Below are positions 24,232 through 35,600 of a stretch of 64,000 bases of DNA, in pieces; the first letter of the stretch is position 1, and each line of letters starts with the position of its first letter. The notes under the pieces were generated by a model. It was not told the origin of the DNA, did no database searches, and saw only the letters and a program-made list of their open reading frames with translations. The stretch comes from Mytilus galloprovincialis (taxonomy: Eukaryota > Mollusca > Bivalvia > Mytilida > Mytilidae), in contig NC_134847.1 in the NCBI RefSeq assembly GCF_965363235.1, positions 74,282,268 through 74,346,267 of the forward strand, given 5' to 3'. Both the position numbers and the translations under genes were made by a program.

Positions 24232-24500
24232 AAAAGTAAAATCACAAAAATACCGAACTCTGAGGAAAACTCAAAACAGAAAGTCCCTAATCGAACGGCA
24301 AATTCATATGATAAAACACATCAAACGAATGGACAACTACTGTCATATTCCTGACTTGGTACACGCATTTTAAAATGTAAAAAATGGTGGATTGAACCTG
24401 GTTTTATAGCGCTAAACCTATCACTTGTACGACCGTCGCATCAAATTTCATTGTAGTGACAACGATGCGTGAACAAAACAAACAGATACAATAGGTAAAT
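24232..24500 (+). repeat. Dispersed mussel-type repeat, family A
   Basis: The family is recognised by AAAATACCGAACTCTGAGG, GGAAAGTCCCTAAT or AGAAAGTCCC, CATATTCCTGACTTGGTAC and GAACCTGGTTTTATAGC in fixed order. I count about ten copies in this window, on both strands. Non-coding; class unknown. Confidence 0.7.
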
Positions 24501-24509
24501 ATGTCACAA

Positions 24510-24900
24510 ATAGGGATACAACAGCAACACGAAATCCACCAAAATCTGGCGGTGATTGCAGATGCTCCGAACGGGTAAGCAGATCTCATTCCACATGTGG
24601 CACCCGTCGTGTTAGACATGCTATTTCAAAGCCGGTATATAGTCTAATTCGGTAGGTCACATTCGGGAAAAGGGAAAAGGATTGTAGTAACGACAAAAGG
24701 AACATATCCGATATCATCTGTATAACGGATATTCTAAAACGGCCAACCAACTCGTGATGGCGTCTGTCAAATTGACAAAGTGATGATTTCAACTTCACCA
24801 CTTGGAACTCTAGGTTTAAAAATGAAAAGGTCACAATTGGGAAGCTGAAATCATCTCTTTTGTCGTTAAGTTTTGTTTTCAATCCTCATAGTCAATTTCT
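24510..24900 (+). repeat. Dispersed repeat, family E (3' part)
   Basis: It shows GTGATTGCAGATGCTCCG, CACATGTGGCACCCGTCG and CAACCAACTCGTGATGGCG in order. The front part of the same family is at 55870-56075 and another 3' part at 39160-39430. The minus-strand frame inside it is not a gene. Confidence 0.6.
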
Positions 24901-24909
24901 AGATATAAT

Positions 24910-25040
24910 TCCCAATCAAATGGCAAAATCAAAAGCTTAAACACATCAATCGAATGGATAATAACTGTCATATTCCTGACTTGGTACAGACATTTTCTTA
25001 TCTAGAAAATAGTAGTTTGAACCTGGTTGATAAATGTTGA
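24910..25040 (+). repeat. Dispersed repeat, family A, partial
   Basis: It has the CATATTCCTGACTTGGTAC and TTGAACCTGG words of family A, without the front end. Confidence 0.6.
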
Positions 25041-25307
25041 TACATTTCAGTATTGTTTTTTCTGTTGGTATTATCTCTTTAATGTATATGACATAGCTTT
25101 ACAGTAACAGCTACAGTATTCAGTTTCTTCATATATGCAAACACAAAGAAACTTAATTTACCTTTATTTTATATTATTATTGTAGTAGTAAAAGTTAAAA
25201 TGATGTGATTGCGCTGTTTTACTTATTATCTTACCTCCTATACATTTCTAGGAATCTGATTGGTTAAAAGCGTCCGCGTGGAGACCGTGTATATAGGTTA
25301 GAGTAGG

Positions 25308-25432
25308 GAGGCGGGGCTTATTTCATACACGGTTAGTAGTGGTGTTAAGTCCCTTTATATTTCATATTAGGTAAGAAGGGAGGCGGGGCTTATTTCATAC
25401 ACGGTTAGTAGTGCTGTTACGTCCCTTTATAA
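25308..25432 (+). repeat. Tandem duplication of about 55 bp
   Basis: AGGGAGGCGGGGCTTATTTC and the following 35 bases occur at 25312-25366 and again at 25379-25432 with two or three differences. Confidence 0.8.
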
Positions 25433-25559
25433 AAACAAAACGGGACTGAGAAAAAATCTTAAAGGTTTAAACAGACGAAGAAATTGATGATTAAGTTGGA
25501 AATAAATTCATAAGACACATTTAAACCTAACAAGCTGTTGTTTTTGGCATCTGTTTTTG

Positions 25560-27296
25560 TAGGATCAATGGATGTAGTTTCTTAATGCTAACAGTATTGA
25601 AGACTTGCTCGTACTTTTGTTCGGGAAAGAAATTATTTTGCGCTTTTGTAGATTTTAAAAAAGCTTTTGATACAGTGTGGAGGGTGGGACTATGGCAAAA
25701 ATTATTAAAATATAACATTGGTAGGAAAATGTTTAAAGTTATTTTGAGCATGTATACGGATATTAAGTTAAAAACAGATTTTTTCCCGTGTGAGGTAGGT
25801 GTAAGACAGGGAGAAAAAATGTCACCTTTTCTCTTTGCCTTATACCTGAATGACTTGGAGGAATATCTGGATGAAAACTTTGTTGAAGGTCTAACATTTA
25901 TGAATGACAAATTTACAGAAAATCTTGATTTGTATATCAAGTTATTTATTCTTCTGTACGCCGACGACACTATTATTTTTGCGGAGTCGGCAGAAGGGTT
26001 GCAAAAGGCTCTGAATGTTTTTGAGCAATATTGTTTTGAGTGGAAACTCACTGTGAATGTATCAAAAACTAAGATTGTAATTTTTTCAAAGAGAAAGTTT
26101 TATAAGAATGTTACTTTTAAACTATGTAATGGAATTATTGAAATTAAAGATTCATATGTTTATCTTGGTCTGCTGTTTAATTACAACGGAAACTTCTTTC
26201 AAGATCGAAAAAAACTGGTAGACCAAGCTCAAAAAGCACTTTACGCTCTTTACAAGAAGATACAAAATATCTCACTCCCGATTGATTTACAGTTAAAATT
26301 ATTTGATGCATTGGTGGTTCCTATTTTGACCTATTCCTCGGAAATATGGGTGTTTGAAAATAAAAATAATACTGAAAAATTACATCTACAGTTTTGTAAG
26401 CGCATTTTGGGGGTGCGATCCTCTACGCCAAATTTTATGGTGTATGGAGAACTTGGAAGATTTACCTTTGAACTGCAGATCAAGTTAAAAATGGTATGAT
26501 TTTGGCACAAGCTTGCAACAAACGATAAAAAATTATCGGGTAAACTGTACAAGTTATTTTGGTACATGCATGAGCATGAAGTTTATAATTTCAAATGGTT
26601 TAACTATGTAAAATTCGTGTTTAATGACTGTGGCTTTTGTGAAGTATATAATATTCCGGAGCAAGTTGATTATAATTATATTAAAACTAATGTGAGGCAG
26701 CGTCTTCAGGACCAGTTTATTCAAAAATGGTTCTCTGATATAAATAAATCATCAAGGGGGGAATTTTATTTACACTTCAAAGAAGAGTTTTGCTTAGAAC
26801 CATATCTGTTAAAATAGAGGCGGGGTCATAGAGTTAATATATGTAAACTAAGGGTATGTAACACAAAGTTTCCCATTGAAACAGGAAAATGGAGAAATGT
26901 ACCACGAAATGAGAGACTTTGTCCACTTTGTAAAGCTGGTCTTGGGGATGTGTACCACTATACATGGACATGTACCAATTGTGAAGTTAAAGATTAAAGG
27001 GGGAAGTTCATACCTCTATATTATTTAAAATATCCGAATGTTAAAAAAGTACTGGTTATGCTTAAATAATAATGTGCTGTCTCAGCTGTCAATTTTTATT
27101 CAAAAGGTAGAAAAGATGCTTGTCTGATTTAAAATTGCAATAAACAAAGATTTATTTCTGAAGATGTATAATATAAAAATGTATACTGAATGTATTATGA
27201 AATATGTTGTGATTTATATTGTGTATAATATGCTCCTGTTACGCAGTCTTCTGCGGCTGAGTTTTCTTTAATAAACTATGAAACTATGAAACTCGT
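25560..27296 (+). mobile_element. LINE (non-LTR retrotransposon), 5'-truncated, decayed
   Basis: The frame 25585-26499 encodes an RT with FVDFKKAFDTVW (motif with the first catalytic Asp), GVRQGEKMSPFLFALYLNDL and the catalytic LLYADDT box, then a thumb-like region (LGLLFNYNG). The same frame continues after an in-frame TGA at 26497-26499 through 26817 (MHEHEVYNF to LEPYLLK), and after a TAG to a C-terminal zinc motif CPLCKAGLGDVYHYTWTC near 26920-26975. The 3' end is a short 8-bp repeat (ACTATGAA, about 2.5 copies, 27272-27296), a tail style seen in CR1/L2-type LINEs. The endonuclease and first ORF are absent. At least two stops make it inactive. Confidence 0.85.
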
Positions 27297-27352
27297 TTTG
27301 ACAGGTCACTAATTTAAATTTCACACGTTAAAATAGTCGGTAGGATAAATTC

Positions 27353-27492
27353 GTTACATAGTGTGCTAGTGATGTAATACGGTATATATGGGGTCAGTAA
27401 ATTCCGTATGGGGATTCGAATTTCGCTCTCACCCCATATGGAATTTACTGATCCCATATATACCGTATTAGGTCACTAGCACACTATGTAAC
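27353..27492. mobile_element. 140-bp hairpin MITE-like palindrome
   Basis: Left arm GTTACATAGTGTGCTAGTGA and right arm TCACTAGCACACTATGTAAC are reverse complements. Pairing continues through TACGGTATATATGGGG and AATTCC.. to a loop near 27415-27432. A few mismatches only. Confidence 0.8.
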
Positions 27493-27617
27493 TAATAATA
27501 TTGGAAAGCTTTTAACTTAACTTTTGAGATCATTTTCCTGAATTTCGTCAATCATGTTGAAGTTGAAAGGATGATTATATTGGAATGAACACCCAATGTG
27601 ATTGTCATAGTGGTTAC

Positions 27618-27720
27618 TGTTAATAAACCATAAATAAGGTAACAGCAGAATACCGCTGTTCATAGGTCATAAATCGAGTAAAAGAAAACAAATTCGGGTA
27701 CCGAAATAAAACTGAGGGAA
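27618..27720 (+). repeat. Dispersed repeat, family C
   Basis: Words AACAGCAGAATACCGCTGTTC and TCATAAATCGA recur at 51420-51545 and, inverted, near 60265-60310. Confidence 0.55.
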
Positions 27721-27721
27721 A

Positions 27722-28000
27722 AAAAGTAAAATATCAAAAATACCGAACTCCGAGGAAAATTCTAAACGGAAAGTCCTTAAACAAATGACAAAATCAAATG
27801 CTCAAACACATCAAACGAATGGATAAAAACTATGAAATTGCTGACGTGGTACAGGCATTTTCTTATGTAGAAAAGGTGTATTAAACCTGATGCTATAGCT
27901 AGCTTAATCTCTTACTTGTATGACAGTCACATAAAGTTCAATTATATTGACACCGAAGTGTGAACAAAACAAACAGACATTATAGGTGAAAATTTAAAAA
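27722..28000 (+). repeat. Dispersed repeat, family A
   Basis: Carries the ordered family A words (ATACCGAACTCCGAGG, ACGGAAAGTCC, TACAGGCATTTTC). Confidence 0.65.
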
Positions 28001-28380
28001 AAAGTATGGGTCATCAATCTCAATAACTATAAAAACAAGCAAATATGTCAACAAAGAAAAACAAAAAGGCATGTAGAGAAAGCACAGTTCTGTAGCAATA
28101 CGAAAGACAAGAATACAAAAATTTACCATAGCACAATAACACAAAGACGGGATGTAGTTTTGCTAAAAGTAATAATTTACAAAGATAAATAAAAGAATAC
28201 TATAATACGTTATTAAGAAGATTAAAAAACGCCTGTACCTGGAAACACATCAACTATAGGAGGAAAACAACGGAACAACAGATACAATGAAATGCAACAA
28301 AACAAATTTTAAAATACATAGAAACAACTGACATATTCAAGAACGCTAAAGTCTTAACATTTGAAAACCAGAAGCTTCAT
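28001..28380. other. Non-coding A-rich stretch
   Basis: No gene or recognised repeat seen between two family A copies. It would hold the missing last exon of CTL-1 only if that exon is far away; none was found. Confidence 0.4.
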
Positions 28381-28387
28381 GAATAAA

Positions 28388-28520
28388 GTAAAATAACAAA
28401 AATACATAACTCAAGGGAAATTCAAATTGGAAAGTACATTATCAAATGTCAATATCAAAAGCTCAAACACATCAATCGAATGGAAATGAACTGTCAATCT
28501 CCTAAATAGGTACAGGCCTT
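28388..28520 (+). repeat. Dispersed repeat, family A, partial
   Basis: Diverged copy with AAAATACATAACTC, GCTCAAACACATCAATCG and TACAGGCC. Confidence 0.5.
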
Positions 28521-28862
28521 GATATAGTTGCAGAACATACAAATAGCACTTTGTGGATCTTAGTCCAGTCGAATCGGTTTAATGGATTAACCTTATTGAC
28601 TCTCAAGACTAAAATTGAAAAACCATGGATGTAAAAATATGTAGCAACGTTAGGAGCCAAATGATCAAAAGGGATATAAAAGAATATCTAATTTAATCGG
28701 ATGTCAATTTTTCATGAGAAGTTGTACAAACTGTGAAATAAACAATACTTAAAAATCCAAGCCGGTAGCCTGTGGCCTTTATTATATTAGTCTTGTAGTA
28801 TTATAATTTTAGTTTATTTATATATTTCGGAGTCCATTATCACTGAACTAGTACATATTTTT

Positions 28863-29005
28863 GTTTAGAGGCCAACTAAAGCACGCCTTCGGGTGCGGGA
28901 TTTTTTTTCGCTGAATTAATGACCCTTTAATGACCTTCGGCTGTTTTCTGCTCTTCGTTCGGATTGTTGTCTCTTTGACACATTCCCCATTTCCATTCTC
29001 AATTT
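28863..29005 (+). repeat. Dispersed repeat, family B
   Basis: Contains ACGCCTTCGGGTGCGGGA and TTGTTGTCTCTTTGACACAT, shared with 47785-47909. Abundant in mussels as far as I recall. Confidence 0.6.
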
Positions 29006-29031
29006 TAATGCTTATCAAAATCCGAACTTAC

Positions 29032-31130
29032 TGTTTTTCGCATATATAATGACGTCGTTGATTACAATCCTCGTCAACCCAAACAGCTTCGTTATCCTCC
29101 CAGCTAAATTTCATACAATTATGGCCGTCCTCGCCTTGAGGCATGCCTGAGCCCCATGCAGTAAAGGACGAGACTGGGAAGCCAGTTTCCATCCATCTCC
29201 ATGTACCCTCAAAGGCAAAATCATCGGAACCCAAATAAAATCCATCTATGTTAAAAGCTATCGGAGAAAAAAGTCTTTTTTTAAAGGATATTAATAAAAT
29301 TATATGTAGCATTTTTTTTATACATTTTGTTGAATATTTGAGATTTATTCATCCCGTTCTATGTTGACAAAATCTTTAAAAGAGGGACGAAAGATACCAG
29401 AGGGGATGGTCAAATAATCCGATTCTTCTAAAAAAAAAACCACCAATACACCAACATTATATCAAACAAAGCAATCAGAACTGAAAGATTTTAAGTATAA
29501 TAAGCTAAGGTTTATCTACACATGGATAGAATAACCTGTTACAATAAGATGAGTATAATGTTTTCAAATTGGAAATAATTTGAACAAAAGACAAATTTAA
29601 GCTAAATAATGGAATTATGAATGCCGTATCTAATTCCTTAAATTTAAGCAATTCCCTCCATCTGTTATTTTCAATTGGTATTTTTTTTTTCGGTATTCTA
29701 TAAATGAATTGTTGAGATTTTTTAGCATCGATAGATTTTGTTCTCTCTAACCGATACGGTAGGTACAGAGTGAATGCGTAAACGGATTTCCCCTTTCTAT
29801 CTGTATTTGTATAAATGTAGTTTCATCTATTTCTTGTTTGTTATACTTTTGCTTTCTACAAAAAATATAGTAATAAAAATACCGAACTCTGAAGAAAATT
29901 CTGAAAGCATATTATAAGCAACATAATGACAAAATCAAACTCTCAAACACAGCAAACGAATTGATAACAACTGTCGTATTCCTGACTGTGTAGAAAATCG
30001 TGGATTAAACCTGGTTTAATAGCTTGCAAAACCTCTCAAGTGTATCACAGTAGCATAAAATTCAATTATATAACCAACAATGTGCTAAGAAAACAAACGG
30101 CTTGAACACAATGAACTCCCACGCAAAACAATATGGTATTAGGTTGACATAAAGGTTGGTTTTAATTGAATGTTTTTACAGATGATTTTTTCAGTCTTAC
30201 TTTTAAGGGCACTCATCACTTGTCGCATGAAGTTATGTTTGTCAGGATTGTCATCTGATGCTAAGTATGCTCCTCTGCTTCTGCAATCTCTCTATTAGAA
30301 ATAAATTACAATAATAAATACTGTCGCAAAATACATTGTGATCAAATATGAGTCTAGTGCCATATGAAATTGACAGACATCAACGTGAATTTGGTTTATT
30401 GAAATGTTTATTTCAAAAACTAAACATGCTTAAGGAACATCTGTGTATAAATCGAAATTGTTGCTTTCAGAATAAAACATTGAAAACTTGATTAATGTTT
30501 GAGAATCAGTTATAATGTCTGGGAAAAAAATTTCCGCTTCAATGTAAAAGCAAACAAATACTTAAGCATTAAAAGATACGTGAATGGTGATACCAGCATG
30601 GGTATCAAGTGATATGATATGTTGACAGATGTGTAAGTTGTTTGCATTTTGCTTATATTAAAAAGTCAAACATTTATTATTGATATTTGTATCATTACCT
30701 GAGCATCAATCCAGCTTCTGCCATCTTTAGCGAAGAACAAACATTCACCTTTAAACTCTGCCCAATCTAAAGGACACAGATTTTTTGGTTGTACTACACC
30801 TAAAGCTAATGAAATAAAGAATAATGATTAATTATACAAAAATTCAAAGATAACCGATACATGTATGTAAACAATTGTTTAGACAATGTTATTCGTTTGT
30901 GATAATGGCTACCCTTAAAATGGATCTTGCTTATGATGTTGCATGTTAAATCGAAGAGTATTACAATCTCTGGACGATTAAAAATTAAGCTTCTAACCCT
31001 TTGGATGCATACTGTATATTTAACCCATTGAGTGTATATATAATGTAAGTGTACAATAAAAATAAAAAATATAGTCTTTTCTGTAATACTAACCAACCAC
31101 CAATAGTGTAAATAAAGTAATTCCATACAT
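29032..31130 (-). CDS. CTL-1: secreted C-type lectin, minus strand, MPQ motif
   Basis: Exons on the minus strand are 31130-31094 (signal peptide, MYGITLFTLLVV), 30805-30699, 30291-30201 and 29257-29032, with phases 1, 0, 1 and 2 and GT/AG borders. The mature part is one long-form CTLD: NLCPLDWAEFKGEC, a helix with RDCRSRGAYLASDDNPDKH, the WIGL-like GFYLGSDD, TWRWMETG, and HNC...DEDC...YICEK cysteines. The calcium/sugar tripeptide is MPQ and the WND position reads WVD, so binding by the classical EPN or QPD rule is not predicted. The penultimate loop is 7 residues shorter than in CTL-2 to -4 and not His-rich. A donor (CA|GTAAGT) after YICEK predicts a short last exon, which I could not find. 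Family role: innate recognition or mucosal particle binding. It is divergently arranged with CTL-2, 1.5 kb apart. Confidence 0.85.
29366..29420 (+). repeat. Dispersed repeat, family E, front fragment (in CTL-1 intron)
   Basis: AGAGGGACGAAAGATACCAG matches the front of 55870-56075. Confidence 0.5.
29868..30110 (+). repeat. Dispersed repeat, family A (in CTL-1 intron 3)
   Basis: Diverged copy with AAATACCGAACTCTGAAG, TCGTATTCCTGACTG and AAACCTGGTTTAATAGC. Confidence 0.6.
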
Positions 31131-31172
31131 AGTCTGCGGCTTATCAAATTACTCTTAAATGAATTTTGAACT

Positions 31173-31178
31173 TTATCT
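31173..31178 (-). promoter_or_regulatory. AGATAA (GATA-type) box upstream of CTL-1
   Basis: TTATCT on the plus strand, AGATAA on the gene strand, leaving 42 bp to the start codon at 31130. The same hexamer at nearly the same spacing precedes CTL-2, -3 and -4. Confidence 0.45.
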
Positions 31179-32570
31179 GTACTTCGCTATACTTGTCTAA
31201 CGTGTCCGACTTTCTAATCTTTAGAAGTTTGCTTTGTTGTTTTATCATTATTCAATAGATTTGACATATATTACGATTGATTAATAGTAATATCTGAAAT
31301 GCTACATATGAACACTTTATATATCAATGAAAAAGAGAGGACCTTCGATGTTAAATGCGGCCTAGTCTTCAATACACTCATGTCAGTTTGACTCTGTTGG
31401 ATAGTTGCCTCACCACTAGTCATAACACCTCTCTTTCTTTTCAAACTAAAATCAATATTCACAAATTTCAATGTAAATTGTGAAAATATCGTTTAAACAC
31501 GTTATGAAATGCGTTTGGATGAGATTTAATATGTTACGTCCATACCGAGAATGGCCATCAAAACAAGTAGTCGAAGATACCGAGAATGGCCATCAAAACA
31601 AGTAGTCGAAGGAACACAAGACAATAACATGGCCACAAAAAACGATTTACAATAGTCCAAAAAAAGACACTGTTAAATAAAGATAATGAAACACGACAGT
31701 AACACAAGAAAGTTATAAAATTCGAAATATTTGAACAATGTCATGTAGTAGCCCATTGAAAATCTGACAATCTTTCAAATTCATATATTAGTTAATGACA
31801 CCCCAACCCTTCTAGACTACAAAACCAAACTCAAAATAATTTTGTCTCGATCTTTTGGTATCTATCTGTGTTGTTTCATTAACATATACCCTTCGTCTAT
31901 AGTGCAATGTAAATTGACAAATGTTTATACAACATGTATACAAGCTCTTTAACCTGCCCAGTGAAACAATTTGCAAATAAAGAGGACAGACCGTTTTTCT
32001 TTTTCTTTGTTAGTAGACTTCATTTAATATTCAACAGTCTTAGTCATTTTTCTGATAAACGATGTGTTACAGCTGCATATGCGAAACAGTTCATGATATT
32101 TTGTCACACATTTCAACAAATGATTTATTACAACGAGAAAGTATGGACACTCAGAAAATAAGAACGACCCGCAAAATGTTTATCCCGATAGAAGTATAGT
32201 GTATCCATTTTTACAGCTGTTTTAAGACACGTGTCTATATCGATTGTCAAGCGCATACGAATCTTTTTATCAAATTCTAAGATTGAAAAAACGACTTAGT
32301 TTTCATCAGTGATGTAACAAATAATAAGGTGTTCTTTTCAGAGATTTTCTAAGAATAAGTTTCTTACATGCGATAGAATTCAAAATAGAAACATGCAGGT
32401 GCAAACATCGAAATAAAGGAAAAAAAGTCTAAATGGATTCTTGAAAAGGTTATTTGGCACTTGAATTGTTATGTGAAGACGCCATTTTAAGAGTACTAAA
32501 GTAAGTGTACGAGATTTCAAAATAGGTCAATCCTCAATCATACAATTGAAACATGCTCAGTGAATACAAA
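31179..32570. other. Divergent intergenic region between CTL-1 and CTL-2
   Basis: No gene supported. A 34-bp tandem duplication (containing ATACCGAGAATGGCCATCAA) lies at 31542-31609. This 1.4-kb stretch would hold regulatory sequence for both flanking lectin genes. Confidence 0.45.
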
Positions 32571-32573
32571 TAT

Positions 32574-32579
32574 AGATAA
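32574..32579 (+). promoter_or_regulatory. AGATAA box upstream of CTL-2
   Basis: It lies 42 bp before the ATG at 32622, within TATAGATAAA, so it could also act as a TATA-like element. Confidence 0.45.
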
Positions 32580-32621
32580 AGAGAGCTGTCAGATCTTGAC
32601 ACTTTTATCAAAGACGAAATC

Positions 32622-35600
32622 ATGGTGGCGTTGGCTTTGTTCACATTTATCATAGGTAATTAGAATAGAATAAGCTAAACATGTGAAAAGTTACAGATTT
32701 AGAAGTCTTTACTGTGTTCAACTTTTATAATATTTCGTAAAGGTAAATATTTTGGATCGCAAAGAAACTGCATATTATTTATGCCTTAAAGCATCTGTGT
32801 ATAGATGATTAATGTACTCATCGGCATTTGTGAAGAGTAGCAACACATACGTGCATCTTGTAAACCTAACAAAATATTAATGTAATTAGATAACACAGCA
32901 ATAAAACCGTACAAAACCCAAAAAAGAAATCTAAAACAATTCAACATTTGTTTTTAAACAATTGACGGATGTCTTTACCATATGTCAGTCTCCAAATCGC
33001 TATAACAAGTTGTGAACTATTTTAACAGACGATATCAATAATATACCCTCAACAAAATATCATATACAGGACAATACGATTTAACTAAAGACACACACTG
33101 AAAAGGTGTCCTACCTTGTTCAGACACATTATTACATGGCGTTATTGAACAAGGTTATTTAGTTCTCAACAAAAGTAAATATATGTAACAATTATTGTTA
33201 TACTAATTACTGCTTGATTCTTTAATACGGGCAATGCAAATGACAATAAAACCCAACAGAATACAATTGAGAATAGAAAAATAGTACACAATATATTTTA
33301 TAGATTAGTTAGACAAAATATGGTATAGAGATACATTCATGTTCATTCTCTTTGTATATCCAGGCCTAGGAGCTGTTATACCAGATTGCGATAAGGGATG
33401 GGCATTATTTCAAGGAGAATGTTTATACTTTAGTAGAACCGCCAAAGTTTGGCTGGATGCAGAGGTAAATATTTATAGACTTTCATTAAATGCTCTTTTT
33501 TTGTTATGGTTTATGCAGAGTTCGAATACTTTCGTTAGGGTTTATGCAGAGTTCGAATACTTTCGTTATGGTTTAGGCAGAGTACGAATACTTTCGTTAT
33601 GGTTTATGCAGAGTACGAATACTTTCGTTATGGTTTATGCAGAGTACGAATACTTTCGTTAAGGTTTATACAGAGTTCGAATACTTTCGTTATGGTTTAT
33701 GCAGAGTACGAATACTTTCGTTATGGTTTATGCAGAGTACGAATACTTTCGTTAAGGTTTATACAGAGTTCGAATACTTTCGTTATGGTTTATGCAGAGT
33801 ACGAATACTTTCGTTATGGTTTATGCAGAGTACGAATACTTTCGTTATGGTTTAAGCAGAGTACGAATACTTTCGTTATGGTTTATGCAGAGTACGAATA
33901 CTTTCGTTATGGTTTATGCAGAGTACGAATACTTTCGTTATGGTTTATGCAGAGTACGAATACTTTCGATATGGTTTATGAAGAGTACGAATACTTTCGT
34001 TATGGTTTATGCAAAGTACAAATACTTTCGTTATGGTTTATGCAGATTTCGAATACTTTCGTTATGGTTTTTGCAGAGTACGAATACTTTCGTTATGATT
34101 TATGCAGAGTACGAATACTTTCGTTATGGTTTATGCAGAGTTCGAATACTTTCGTTAGGGTTTATGCAGAGTTCGAATACTTTCGTTATGGTTTAGGCAG
34201 AGTTCGAATACCTCGTTATGGTTTAGGCAGAGTTCGAATACTTTCGTTATGGTTTATGCAGAGTACGAATACTTTCGTTATGGTTAATGCAGAGTTCGAA
34301 TACTTTCGTTATGGTTTATGCAGAGTACGAATACTTTCGTTAAGGTTTATGCAGTGTACGAATACTTTCGTTATGGTTTATGCAGAGTTCGAATACTTTC
34401 GTTAGGGTTTATGCAGAGTTCGAATACTTTCGTTATGGTTTAGGCAGAGTTTGAATACTTTCGTTATGGTTTATGCAGAGTACGACTACTTTCGTTATGG
34501 TTTATGCAGAGTTCGAATACTTTCGTTATGGTTTAAGCAGAGTTCGAATACTTTCGTTAGAGTTTTTGCAGAGTACGAATACTTTCGTTAGGGTTTATGC
34601 CGTGTATGAATACTTTCGTTATGGTTTATGCAGTGTACGAATACTTTCGTTATGATTTATGCAGTGTACGAATACTATCGTTAAGGTTTATGCAGAGTAC
34701 GACTACTTTCGTTATGGTTTAGGCAGAGTACGAATACTTTCGTTATAATTTATGCAGTGTACACATACTTTCGTTATGGTTAATGCAGAGTTCGAATACT
34801 TTCGTTATGGTTTATGCAGAGTACGAATACTTTCGTTATAGTTTAAGCACAGGTCGAATACTTTCGTTATGGTTTATACAGAGTTCGAATACTTTCGTTA
34901 TGGTTTATGCAGAGTACGAAAACTTTCGTTATGGTTTATGCAGTGTACGAATACTTTCGTTATGGTTTATGCTGTGTACGAATACTTTCGATATGGTTTA
35001 TGCAGAATACGAATACTTTCGTTATGGTTCATGCAGTGTACGAATACATTCGTTATGGTTTATGCAGTGTACGAATACTTTCGTTATGGTTTATGCAGAG
35101 TACGAATACTTTCGTTAACGTTTATACAGAGTACGAAAACTTGCGATATGGTTTATGCTGTGTACGAATACTTTCGATATGGTTTATGCAGAATACGAAT
35201 ACTTTCGTTATGGTTCATGCAGTGTACGAATACTTTCGTTATGGTATATGCAGTGTACGAATACTTTCGTTATGGTTTGTGCAGTGTACGAATACTTTCG
35301 TTATGGTTTATGCAGTGTATGAATACTTTCGTTATGGTTTATGCAGTGTACGAATACTTTCGATATGGTTTATGCAGAGTACAAATACTGGTTATTACTA
35401 TAGTTAAGAAATGAAGTTTAAGTAATGTTGAACTGTAGTTTAAGACTAAAAAAGTCACGCCTAACATAAAAATAATTATGGGTAATATTCGTACCGGATT
35501 TGCAGCGAATAATACACATGATCGCACTTGTAGACTTACAGCTAAACGTACTTAAATATTTTTGCAACGCTTTACATAATAAGACAGTTTCTACATTTGA

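Noticed and set aside
24404-24882. Two minus-strand frames of 70-98 codons as a gene
   Set aside because: They lie in dispersed repeats A and E that occur elsewhere in the window without keeping the frame.
30806-31147. 113-codon minus-strand frame overlapping CTL-1 exon 1
   Set aside because: It is a different frame running through intron 1; the spliced frame starting at 31130 matches the paralogues.
33599-34405. 268-codon frame with FRYGLCRVRILSL repeats as a gene
   Set aside because: It is a by-product of the 31-bp minisatellite in CTL-2 intron 2; the same peptide appears in the other frames.
33504-35390. CRISPR-like array
   Set aside because: Units abut with no spacers, in an animal intron.
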